A stretch of 64,000 bases of DNA from the NCBI GenBank assembly GCA_025331125.1, contig JAOALB010000044.1, positions 62,001 through 126,000 on the forward strand, given 5' to 3'. Below the pieces are notes generated by a model. That model was not told the origin of the DNA and did not search any database. It saw only the letters and a program-made list of their open reading frames with translations. Each line of letters begins with the position of its first letter. The stretch's first letter is position 1. Made by a program: the position numbers and the translations under genes. The stretch comes from Mycogone perniciosa (Eukaryota; Ascomycota; Sordariomycetes; Hypocreales; Hypocreaceae). Below, in pieces: positions 1 through 10,900 of the stretch.

Positions 1-1488
1 GGAAATTGAGAGGAATTTGCCGCACCTAGACTCCATGATGTATATGCGCCACAACATGGGTGGGTTCCAGGAGCCGGCAGACAAGGGATTCGAGGCTAGT
101 CCGGTCTGGCACGATGATGAGGCTATGGTTGTCGACGAGACGGCCAAGATCTATTTGCGCAATGTCCTCACCAAATCCAAGACCCAACTAGGGGAGCTCC
201 GAAGGGAGGTCGACAAGAAGCGGAGAGAAGTTGATACCGTCAAGCGCTTAAAGCAGCGTGTTCGAGACGGAACCGAGAAGAAAGATGAGGTGGAAGTCAT
301 TCGTTCGCTCTTCGCCATGCAGGAAGATCTCATTTCTGTTGATCAACGGCGGCTTACAGCCGAGGTTGAGACCTCCACCATCACTGGTGCCGTGGGCGAC
401 GTGACGCTAGGGGCCAAGAATCACAACTTCAAGAGCCAGACTTTCAAGATTCCAACCAATTGCGATCTGTGTGGAGAGCGCATTTGGGGTTTGAGCGCAA
501 AGGGCTTTGACTGCAGAGACTGCGGCTACACGTGCCACAGCAAGTGTGAAATGAAGGTGCCTGCAGATTGTCCTGGCGAGCAAAACAAGGAAGAGCGAAA
601 GAAGCTCAAGGCTGAGCACCAGGCCGCCGCGAACAAGCTCCTCACAGCTGATCTAACTGTGCCATCCCATATCTCAGACAACAGTCTCACCCGTACTAAC
701 ACAATGAACTCGCTGAGCTCACATTCAGCACGGCAATCTGCTTCTGCGCCGCAAACGCCTGCGGATGAGGCTCCTGCAATTCCCGCAGCCCCGACAGAGC
801 CCGCACCAAGGGCGAGTACGATCTCGTTGAAGACTACAGCCCCCGCGAAGAGGAATAGAATCGTTGCGCCTCCGCCGGTCGCATATGTCACCGATAGCCC
901 TGCGGGTGGCCTGAATGGTATTGCGGAAAAGGAGGAGGAGAAGAAGAAGGGCAAGATGTTGTATTCATTTGACGCCGCTGGTGATGGGGAATTGTCAGTG
1001 GTAGAGGGCAAGGAAGTGGTGCTCCTGGAGCCAGATGGTAAGTCAACAGCTCCTGTCCATATGGCATGATTTGGCATGATTCTAATCTGTGGTGTAATAA
1101 AGATGGGTCAGGCTGGGTCAAGATCCGCCACGGCTATAAAGAGGGCCTGGTACCGACATCATACGTAGATTTCTCCGTCGCTCAAACCCCTTCAGTACCT
1201 GCACGCCCATCTTCAACATACTCTACATCCACAACCTCATCCACCGCGCTGTCGACTAATGCGACAGCCAGGAAAAAAGGACCTGCCGTGGCGCCCAAGC
1301 GTGGCGCGAAGAAGCTACGGTATGTCGAGGCGCTGTACGACTACACAGCGCAGAGCGATGGGGAGCACTCCATGGCGGAGGGCGAGCGCTTTGTTCTGGT
1401 GAAGGATGATCCGGGCGATGGCTGGGCGGAGGTTGAGAAGGCTGGGGTGACGGCCAGTGTGCCCGCCAGCTATATCCAAGCCGTTTAG
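1..1488 (+). CDS. bzz1: Bzz1-like F-BAR/C1/SH3 endocytic actin regulator (5' partial)
   Basis: The reading frame is open through the left edge (first full codon at nt 2), so the N-terminal F-BAR part is missing. Exons are <1..1037 and 1103..1488. The intron 1038-1102 has a GTAAGT donor and an AG acceptor, and splicing restores the first SH3 core (Glu-Pro-Asp-Asp-Gly-Ser-Gly-Trp-Val). The 473 visible residues hold, in order: a coiled segment that looks like the end of an F-BAR region; a C1 zinc finger (about 141-190, with the His/Cys pattern HNF...CDLC...CRDC...CHSKC); a Ser/Pro/Ala-rich linker; and two SH3 domains (about 318-373 and 417-473, ALYDY in the second). This order is that of yeast Bzz1, which recruits WASP/Las17 and drives actin assembly at endocytic sites; the role here is inferred from that family. 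It is followed by an opposite-strand tRNA gene. Confidence 0.9.
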
Positions 1489-1869
1489 GGGAGGCAACGC
1501 CAAGTCAAGTGGCGAAAGTATCAGGATGTCACGAACATCGCGTATCACTAAACGAGGAGGAGGACGGTATGACATCGAGGAGAAAGTCGAAATCAGGAGG
1601 GTCAAAGTTGATTTAGGAAAGGCATAGGTAGACCAACGTTAACGCGCGAGCGTAGGCGAGGTCATCCCGAGTCATGTGTGTATATAGGCTCGGTGGAACC
1701 GTGGGAGGATGTGGCATTGGTTGGTTGCATTCCAAAGGACAGAGGGAAGCCTTTGCAGCTTGTTTTCAAGCAGCCGAAAAAAATTATCATAGCCATCCAT
1801 GCATGGCAAAAGTCCAACAAAAGTCCAAAGACCATCACCAAAGGGAAAGTGCAAAAATAGAACATCTCA
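1489..1869. other. Non-coding stretch between bzz1 and tRNA-Gln
   Basis: This holds the presumed bzz1 3' UTR and the tRNA downstream flank. The only recognisable signal is the A-run at 1853-1857, which reads as a T5 RNA polymerase III terminator on the minus strand. Small open frames here are not protein-like. Confidence 0.6.
1853..1857 (-). terminator. Pol III T5 terminator of tRNA-Gln
   Basis: Five consecutive T on the minus strand, 12 nt past the tRNA 3' end. This is the usual minimal RNA polymerase III stop signal. Confidence 0.8.
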
Positions 1870-1941
1870 AGGTCCCAGAGGGAGTCGAACCCTCGCTGGC
1901 GGAATCAGAATCCGCAGTCATAACCGTTAGACCATGGAACC
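1870..1941 (-). tRNA. trnQ-CUG: tRNA-Gln (anticodon CUG), intronless
   Basis: The minus strand folds into a full cloverleaf. The acceptor stem GGTTCCA pairs with TGGGACC (one G-T pair), and the discriminator is T. The anticodon stem GCGGA/TCCGC encloses the 7-nt loop TTCTGAT, which places CTG at 34-36. The T arm carries GGTTCGACTCC as the B box, and the D arm region GGTCTAACGG serves as the A box. There is no intron. A run of five T residues (minus strand, 1853-1857) lies 12 nt downstream as a pol III terminator. It reads CAG codons. Confidence 0.97.
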
Positions 1942-2673
1942 TCTGATTGGATGGAAACCCAGCCGAGCATAACCTCCTCATAGGGATGGATCAAATTCGT
2001 GGATGTGAGACTCTGGCTCTCATCTGTCGTCATTGTTGGTTGATCACCAGGCTCAAGAAGCAGAGTTCAAGACATCCGGCAATGTCTGCACGGTTCGTCT
2101 TCTCATTTCTCCCATTTACGCCATAGGGGCGAGTCATCTAGCTTACACACAAATATAAATCGTACACAGGAGGTGATGCATTCCCACCATATATAGACAC
2201 CTCCCAAATATCCACCTGTATCATGATTCTCCCTGTAACCCCCCCTGATCCGTATGCCTTTTCGCGTGTGAACGTGGGATATCATTTCGTCTTTCCGAAT
2301 GCTGCCGGTCCCTGCCAATGAAACGCCGTCGTACCAAAAAAAAGAAGCTCTTTCGTTCATACGTTAAAACAGAAAAGAAAAGAAAGCTCTTGATGCGTGT
2401 CCGTTCCCTTCTGTGCCAATCCCCCCCGAACGCCTCTGTCGTGCGCAAGAAAGAAGAGTGAGAAGAAAAGCGATTGCAAAAAGAGGAGTGCGGGAATTGG
2501 GTCTATCATTAAAAATCTTCAGTGGGAGAGAGAGAGGGAGAGGGAGTGGAGAGTGTATAAATGCCACGGGGGATAGGTTGGTGGAGAGAATTAGTGCAGC
2601 ATGGGCAGCATAGTGTTGGAACGGGCGGGTTGAAAGCAGAGACTGGGATGGCAAAACCACCTGGGCGATGTTC
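1942..2673. other. Non-coding: 5' flank of tRNA-Gln and 3' flank of the C2H2 gene
   Basis: No protein-like frame is seen on either strand. There is an AG-rich patch around 2525-2550 (GAGAGAGAGAGGGAG-like). It probably contains the 3' UTR of the minus-strand zinc-finger gene. Confidence 0.5.
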
Positions 2674-3759
2674 CTAGATCATCTGTGCCGTCGGGGCCCC
2701 GAGTTCATGCTGACCGAGACCATGTCGCAATGCATCTTGAAGTTCTGCAATCTGCGCTATCATGGCGAGTGAGTGCTGAGATTGTTGCTCCATTTCCGAC
2801 CTGAGCTTCTCGTTCTCCTCACGAACACGCTTGATTTCGTCTCGAAGCTCAGTGAGCTCATCAATGCCTTGATCGCTCAGCCGACGTTTTCGTTTCGTCC
2901 CAGATTTTTCGCTTTCGTTATCATCCGGTGATGCAACAGCTTCGACGGGGGATGTTGATGCGTCCATGTTGGTGTGGACTCGACGGAGATGCTCATTGAG
3001 ATTCTCTTGTCGAGAGAAGCCCTTGCCGGTGTGTCGCTTGCAGTTAGGATGCGGACAGTTAACAGTGTTCTTTGGCCCTCCGTGTTTTCCATGAACCTCG
3101 CGCTCGTGTCGAAGTAGACCGCCAGAATACGTGAACCCTGGGAGGTTTTCGCATCCCTCGGCAGGACAGCGGTAAGGGCGCTCGTGCTTGTCCATGTGTT
3201 TGCTGTTGAGATGATGTCAGCATTTTCACCATACATAACATAAGCCAAGGTGGGGCACCTACTTCCATTCGCATTTCCGCGAGAATGCCCGAACGTCCTC
3301 CTTACAGTCCTCCAGAGGGCAGTGGAATTTACCATCGGACTTCTTGTGCACCTCACGATCGGGCTTTGGGATAGGCTTGATGCGCGATGACGGAGGAGAG
3401 CCTGCTCCTGGGGACGGCTCTTTACTTTCGGGCATTGCATCTTGTATTGGATCCGGTATTGGATCAGGCATTGGCGGGGCGTGCAGCGCAACTTGTAGTG
3501 GTGATGAAAACCCTGGTGCGCTGAGATCTAGTTGAGCAGCATCCTGAACGGTAGCATCGTCCTCGGCAAGGATATCTCTTTCGTCGCCAATGACCCCTCT
3601 ATCGTCTGGTAGCATGGATGCTTCTGCTGTGTAATGGCTGAGGTGCTCGGCCACTTCGGAGTCGGTATATCGCTGCTCGGCGGCATGGTCATGCTCGTCG
3701 CCGATGGGTGGGTAGGCACCTTCATGAATGAAGGACCTGGGCTCGTATGCGACACTCAT
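2674..3759 (-). CDS. C2H2 zinc-finger protein with C-terminal coiled coil (putative transcription factor)
   Basis: Two exons: 3759..3263 and 3202..2674. The intron between them has a GTAGGT donor and a CAACAG acceptor, and splicing rebuilds a finger helix (CEW-NKHMDKH). The start at 3759 is the first real ATG of the frame, with A at -3 (CAAAATGA); the open frame above it begins only at a GTG. The 341-aa product has an acidic, Pro/Ser-rich N-terminal half. Three C2H2 units follow (about 145-173, 178-203 and 215-244; FHCP...CKED, YRCP...CENL, VNCP...CKRH, each with paired His). After them come a basic KRKRR cluster (a likely nuclear signal) and a Glu/Arg-rich heptad stretch (about 281-330) suited to dimerisation. 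A DNA-binding regulator is inferred; its targets are unknown. Confidence 0.85.
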
Positions 3760-6124
3760 TTTGATCTGTACGGATGTGAAATGCGACGGGTCGGACGAGG
3801 ACTTTGAGGCGGATGACGCGGTCTTGTCGACTGCGAGAATGCGCCAGAAAGGTGGAGAAGGAGAGGCGCTGGCCAAAGGAGTGGCGACCGCAGCGCCCGG
3901 CTGACGAATCGAGATGCGAAAAGTGGTTGCAGGCGGTTTGCTCGTGACTCTCACGGCCTGCGGCCAACTGGAGCTTGTTGAGTTGGCGATACTAGCTGGA
4001 GGTCGCGCTGTGCGAGATGCTGGCCTGAAAATTATGGTATGAAGGATTTTGACAAGGTAATCGTCAGCTTCCTGATGGAGTGTGTGGATTAGTCAGGAAA
4101 CACGTGATGTCGAATGACTGGTCTGTGCGTGCGTGCAGCTGGCAAAATGTCGTCACCAGCAACAAATACGTCACTGTCTCAGTGTCTCGGTTTGAGCTTC
4201 TCATCCATTTCCTCAGCTTCAGGTTCAGACGAATCCTCCAGCCTTAATAAACTCACAAACCTCCAGGCACCAGACGAATCAGACCAAGATGAGTCGACTC
4301 GGTCTCAGGTCCTAGCTGCATGCCCAGTGCCGGAGCCATGTCTATGCGCTGCACGGTGACTCACGGGTCAACCCACTACGCACCACGGCCTACCACGTGG
4401 GGCAAACCATTCAAGGCTGCGCCCACTTCTATAATAACCGGCATCCCTCTGCGACGGTGCACTGTGCTAGGCGCCAGCAGTGGCATCGCTCACTTGAGCA
4501 GTTCGTCTGCGTGAACTAGGTAACCAGGTGTACCCTCGCTCGAGGGTCGGGCATAATTGTCTAGTCATTCCTCATGAGAACGCCTTGTGAATGGGAACTT
4601 TTGCGACGAACGTGGTTCTCTCCTCGAATGGCTCCCTGTCGCCTGACCAAGAAACGACGTCGCAGCCAATCCAGTACTGGGGTTTGAGCTGGTCCTTCCT
4701 GAAGTCGAAGCCTTGTCCTGATGGGTGGCTTTCGGTGATTGTTGGAGGTGGGACCAAAACGGACCAGCGCACATGTGTCCCTGGCAGGTTGATATTATCG
4801 CATCCTCCATTGGGGAAGTCCGGTTGAGCCGCTGACAACACACAACCCCGAGGTCATAGGCAGGGAAAGTCCTTGACTCACCAAGTCACACAACCAATGA
4901 ATGGGGTAGTATAAATAATATCCAATGAGAACCAATGAGAACCGCCCAGAGGCGACTAACGCCTGCTTTATCGTTTAGACGTGAAAGACCATTGTTGGCA
5001 ATGCGGTCCGGGAGTGAGGCAACCAACTTGTGGATAGCTTGGGATGTTCTGAAGTCTCTTACCATCACTTGATGATGGTGACTCGTGGTTGCTGTGGCGT
5101 GGAGTGGAAGATCGGGTCCTCCCCACTGGAGGATGAACTCTTGGTGTCTTCCAGCAATGTCGATGGCGGAGTGGTCCGTTGGCAGTCCAGTAAGGCGTGC
5201 TCCGTAAATCCTAAGGATTGGTAGCTCATCTCAAAGCGAGACAAATAACAAGGCTGTTGGGGAGAACAGAGACTGCAAGAGATGCAGTTAGCAAGCCAAC
5301 AAGTGGGTTATACGTGTTGGTCAGAATGGGCCAAATCCCAAGTCGTCAGTGTCGCTGGCATATGTATGTCTGTGAGGAAAAAGATGGATAAAAATGCAGG
5401 CGGCGCTTGTGGAGATGAAGATGAAAGAGCAAGGCTTAGGCATTGACGCATGGTAACCAGAAATATGAGGCTGGAAACGACTGAAGTGTGTGATGCGCCT
5501 GGCATCCTCAGGCAGACACGATACGGAACAAGGTAATTAATCTACTAGTACGGAGTAGTAATATCCAACGAGGCAGAGGCAGCAACACGTGCTTGTCCTT
5601 ACACAATAATATTTAGCAGTTATCCTATTTAATGTATATTATCTACTTCGTACGAAGTACTTCGTAGGTGCACAGGGAATAGGCGAGACAAATAGATGAG
5701 CGTTGCGGATAGCGGCAGTATTGGATATATGCAATGTATTTTATGGAGTCATCCCCGACGTCTTGCCCTATTGGAGGAGATAAACGTGTGTGTGTGTGTG
5801 TGTTGACGAATTGACGAATCCAGCCATAAAGCTCCTGAAATGGTATTGCCATTGTTTGATGGACGTTTTGCTTCTCAATGCACCATATCTTATCTGACTG
5901 GTCCGGTCTCGGCTCGTGAAACCGTTGAGATTCCTGACTTCTATAATTTCTCGCTCCACTTCCATAAAGCTTTTCCCCTTCTTACTTATCCTCCAGAGTC
6001 TGCTCCTCTTATCTATTCCATCAACAACACCACTCAGTCTTCGTCTTAAAAAAAAGACAATTTTCTGTCGAGCCGGTCGGAACAGTCCTCGCAATAACGC
6101 TTTTATTGCTCGCCAATCCACAAG
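3760..6124. other. 2.4-kb gene-poor stretch upstream of the C2H2 gene and the MFS gene
   Basis: This is divergent promoter territory for the flanking genes. It contains a tandem CCAATGAGAA pair at 4922-4940 just after a TATAAATAAT stretch (about 4908), TACGGAGTA at 5549, an overlapping TACTTCGTA/TACGAAGTA/TACTTCGTA chain at 5644-5666, and a (GT)n run at 5786-5804. One minus-strand frame (4572-4841) has protein-like composition but no ATG; see findings. Confidence 0.5.
5786..5804. repeat. (GT)n microsatellite
   Basis: About nine uninterrupted GT dinucleotides, some 320 bp upstream of the MFS transporter start codon. Confidence 0.9.
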
Positions 6125-7937
6125 ATGGCGTCGCAACCAGGGCCGTCAGATGGCGATGGTAAACATGCCATCAGTGATGACCAAAACATCAATTCATCGT
6201 CTTCTTCATCTCACGGCCCTGTATTTCAAGAGCAGGGCAATGTCCGACCGGCCGACTACGATACTGAGACGGTGGAACGGGTTTATAGGTGCGTTTCCCC
6301 ATCATTTCGTCGCTGTTAGATCACTCTGCTCACCATTATACTATAGAAAACTCGATTGGAGAATTATTCCACGTCAGTTTGAGGTTGCATTCTGACAAGA
6401 TTTGTATGACTAACCTGGTTCATCAGCATTTTGGATTCTTTACTTCCTCTGCTCGGCTATCCGCTCCAACATTGGCCTCGCACAAACAATGAACAGCGAC
6501 AAGGGCCATGACTTGGTGACTGTCATTGGATTGTCTCCCAAGGACACTTCCACGGCCCTTGCGCTGTTCTACGTAGCCTACGTCATCTTTGATTTCCCTT
6601 CCAATCTCCTCATGAGCAAGCTTAGTCCCAGAGCTTGGATGGCTAGAATCGTCTTTGCTACTGGATTGGTTGGGGCCTGCTTCACAGCCGTTCAGGCTCG
6701 CTGGAGCCTCAAGTTTCTGCGCTTCCTTCTGGGCTTTGTGATTGCCGGCATGTGGCCCGGGATGGCCTTTTACCTGTCGCTTTTCTACCCTCCAGCTCGG
6801 ACCGCCCAGCGCATTGGCATGTACTTCACTGCTGCACAATTGTCCGCCGCAGTTGTAGGTCTGGTGTCAGCAGGGTTTCAGCTCATGGACGGCGCTGGTG
6901 GCCTTTTCGGCTTTCGTTGGATGTTTCTCATTTATGGACTGGTCACCATTGTCCTGAGCTTCACACTTCTATGGTGGCTCCCTGATCGACCTCTGCCCCC
7001 GGGACAGAAGAGAGAGCGTGCAGGATTCTTCAAGTGGTTGCCGCCTACCCCTGAAGCTCTCACTGGCCAGGATGCCGTTATTCACTACCAAGAACTGAAA
7101 CGTATTTACCACGCTCGCCCTTGGGGTTTGAGGGACCTTGGCCTCGTTCTACTGGACTGGCGACTTTGGCCTTTGTGTCTGATGTACTTCGGTGTTGTTG
7201 GTGTTGGGATAGGCACGCAGCTCTATGGTTCGGTCATCATTGCTGCTATCCAGCCACAAGCAAGCGCCATTGTGGTCAGCCTGCTCTTTGCCCCTATTTG
7301 GATTGTGAGTTGTTTCATTTGGAGTTTCCCTGCGTTGTAATTTCTTGCTAATCATGACTAGATGGATCTGATTGCCATTCTTTTGGTCACACCGCTCTCG
7401 GACCGTTTCCACCGCTCACGGCCATTTTTCTTCTCTGCAGCTGTCTGCATCCAAATCGCTGGTCTCCTGGTGATAACCTTTGCCACTCAAAACGGCTGGG
7501 CCCGTTACGGCGGCCTTCTCATGGTGGGCTTTGGCCTTGGCCCTACTGTTCCTATCTGTATGACCTGGACCTCCGAGATCTTCCAGCATCGGCACGGTGA
7601 AGTTGGCGTTGCTGCTGCATCGGCGTTGGTATCTGGTCTGGGAAACCTTGGGAGCGTCACCACAACCTATGCACTGTACACCGGATGGCCCGAGGATGCG
7701 AAACGAGGACCAAATCAGTTCCGCAAGAGCAACCTGACCATGATTGGGATTCTATGTCTCAGTATTTTGAGTTCCATTGTCATGTTGGTGTTGCTGAAGG
7801 TGGTCGGCAATCCGCCAAGCGCGAAGCTGTATGACATCGACTCGGTAAGCGACTTTGAGGATGGAGCTACAAGGCGAGAGGCACAAGAGCGTGGCTTCGG
7901 GAACGTCTCTCGCCGGGCTAGACGCCAGGAGGCTTAA
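6125..7937 (+). CDS. MFS transporter, anion:cation symporter (Dal5/allantoate permease-like) family
   Basis: Four exons: 6125..6288, 6347..6372 (a 26-nt mini-exon), 6427..7304 and 7362..7937, giving 547 aa. The junctions rebuild the conserved start of this family (VERVYR-KLDWRIIP-PFWILYFLC). The long polar N-terminus (about 50 residues, Ser-run) precedes 12 predicted hydrophobic segments. Family signatures seen: LSPRAW in the loop after helix 2-3, RFLLGFVIAGMWPG in helix 4, and a hydrophilic central loop (about residues 240-300). The C-terminal tail is charged (RREAQERG). Relatives import organic anions and vitamins such as allantoate, nicotinate or pantothenate by proton symport at the plasma membrane; the substrate here cannot be read from the sequence. 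No catabolic neighbour hints at it. Confidence 0.92.
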
Positions 7938-10900
7938 GCCTTCTTCCCTGAACTATTTTTCTGAGGAGTCATCAGCTTAAGCTTGATCTTCAACAATCGC
8001 TCGGCTGACCGCGTTCCATCATATACCATTCGCCTGCGGATAGCTTAACCTACCATTCTAACCACGCATTCTTTTCTCTTTCGGACTTCACTTTTCACTT
8101 TCGACATGCTTGATTTATCGATCACTGAGTTACGGAACGACCATGTACACTCGCATTTCGCTTGAGGCAACAGCCACATGCCTCCCTCAACTCGGAACTG
8201 CCTGGGGCTGGTTTCCCTCGACGGCGACAGTGCCGTTACGCCATCGCTGGAAGAAACGGCGCAGTGGACTCCAAGAACAATCTAGATTGACAATGCCTTT
8301 GCGCTATCAATTCAGATTGTCCCTGGGGATCCCACAAAAAAGGTCTTTTTCTGGTTTACTGTTCTTTTTTTGCTTTTATGTTTTGCTCTTTTATGATACC
8401 CCATCAGCGTTTACACCCGCTGTCTGAACGAGTGGCATTTTTATGGAATATTTCTCGACAGCGACAGTGCTTCTACGCCATCGCTGGGACGGCGTGTTTG
8501 GACCGAGGCTCAGGATCTGACGACAATGCTGGTGCGCTATCGTTGGCGAGCCTCGTGGGCGTTTTTCTTTTCATTATGAGTCGTTAGGACTAGGAAGAGA
8601 TAGGCTTTTTTTTTCTTTGACTGCTTGAAGATCGATATACATACTTGGTATCTAATAGATAGATCGTAGCTATTATAGTCGGTAACTGGTACAATACAGT
8701 CAACATTGGTCCATCAAAGATGATTAGGTTTTCCTTCACTAGTCAACGACCTTGTACGGGATGCTTTCTAGCTACACCTCTGTGTAGAGCCTCGTCTTCT
8801 CACACATGCATACTAAGACATGCACACCAAGTAACCTGCTCAAAGTCCAAATAGTGAGAAAACAAAAGATCCCAGGATCAGTACTACTGAAAAGAAAGAC
8901 ATGCTTCCACAGAATAAACACACCGACTATTGCGAGAGGCGGTGGAAGTTTGTTCTTGCGTAACAAGTTTGGCATCGTACACAAGCGGCATCACCGGATG
9001 GATTGGTTCATGACGCACGAGCAGAAAACAAACTCCACCAGATTCTCCATGATATGATCTCATTGCACCACACGATGTGAATACGGGGAGGAGAGACATA
9101 CACCATAACAGAGTGAGACATCTGTTCTTGCTCGAAGACCCAAGAGCCCCGCTGATCAAGTGATCAACGTGGGTTTATCCAATATACTATTCATGATTTT
9201 CAATCTCAGATTCTCTGGTGGTTTTGTTGGTCAAAGAATGACAATAAAAAATCTCAAGCACTGGTTGGACCAAGATGAAGCACTCGACATGAATAGCCTG
9301 TAGATGTTGTTCTGTTGGCACTTCACTGACTGGAAGATGGCTTCCCACAACCCCAAGCATGGCCTGTGGGAAACGCCTCACCATCGATCCCAGTGCACAA
9401 TGTTACATGACAATGAAATGGAATCCCACCCAAGTATCACTCACCGTTCTAGAGCCATGTGGCTCGTGGTAAATAGATTGAGCTTTCGCATGTTACATAT
9501 GTCTCAGAAAGTGGGAGAGCATCCGTCCTGGAGGTATGGAAAAGCGGTGTCGGTTGAAAGGAGGTCACTTGCACCTCAGTCGTATTAAGGCAGCACCACA
9601 CAGCGGAATCATCCCGACCCTGATAATTGTACGACATGTACTCCGTAAATGAGCAGTACCTATGAGTTAGCTGTTTTATCACAAGTGCCTGGAGCTAACC
9701 AGAGGTAATTGACCAATCCAGCTATGGGCACAATGGGACGCAATCTCCAAGCCTCTCGTTTGACTCGAAGGGGATGATAGATTGTATAGTGACAGTGTTG
9801 GTGCCGCCCACGGGGCTCATTGCGTTTGGCAAGTTGAGCAACGAGGAAAAAGACCTGGGGCGATCTATCCAAGCCGTTTCTTTCGGTGACCCGTTCAGGA
9901 AGACGTGGATTCACAGACGCGCGAAAGAACCGGCATTGCGCTTGGAAGTGACTCCTCATGGCTGGGATCCGCGTTTCGTCCATGGCCGTCGTTTTGGTCG
10001 AATTATAGCTTGTGCCTGTGCTGCACATGGCCCACGACCTTATGTAGTACTTCTCAATGCACTCCTAAATCATCAGAGGGTTGCATTAAACGGCACGCGA
10101 CGTCTGCTAGAGCACCGCCAACGGACGGGTGTAAGCGCAAATGCCGGCCGGCGATTGGGAGGCAATTAGAGAGATCGACAGCGGGGGAGCACATTGACTC
10201 ATTTTTGAAGATCCCATGATGTGGACCTAAGGTGTAGCGAGCAGTGAAGCAAGGCCGATGAACCATGGAAGAGGGAGAAATTCCATGTTGAGAGACCAGA
10301 ATGGAGAAAAGGAGAAGACGAGCGTACCAATTCATGGTTTGGTGGGTGGAGATGGTGATGTTCCGGTTTCCGTACCTGCCGTTACCAAAGCATGTACGGA
10401 GTACGAAGTACTCCGTACTACTACGACTTCTAGACACGCGCCCACAATTTCTTTTCTTCTTCTTCCACCACACAAACACGGGATTGGCAGAGTAGTATTA
10501 CGGAGCACAAGCGAGACCCCTCTGTAGCTCTCACCATGATACTTCGTATTATACCTACTCTATTTACATAAAAGAGGGGTGAATTATTGTGCCCGTATAC
10601 GAAGTACATGGATGACACACTCGCTCAGCCATTCGCAGAGACCTCAGATGCTCAGCCGCTCAGCCAGTCAGCGGCTCCCAGCAAATCGATGTGGCCGAAC
10701 GAACGATCGTTTCAAACTGCCGGCTTACGAAGTAGTCTGCGGGTTAGTCGCGGGGAAATCGAGCTTTGCCCCATAGATGGCGTTGCTGTTTATTGTTCAA
10801 GAAATCAACATGACTGCAGGCAGCCGAACATCATTCACACGTGTTACATGAGCAGGAGCAGCATGAAGAGAACCATTTTGGGTCGGGGGAATAGAGATAC

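Noticed and set aside
3760..3954. N-terminal extension of the first zinc-finger protein
   Set aside because: The extended frame starts with GTG; the first ATG with a good context is at 3759.
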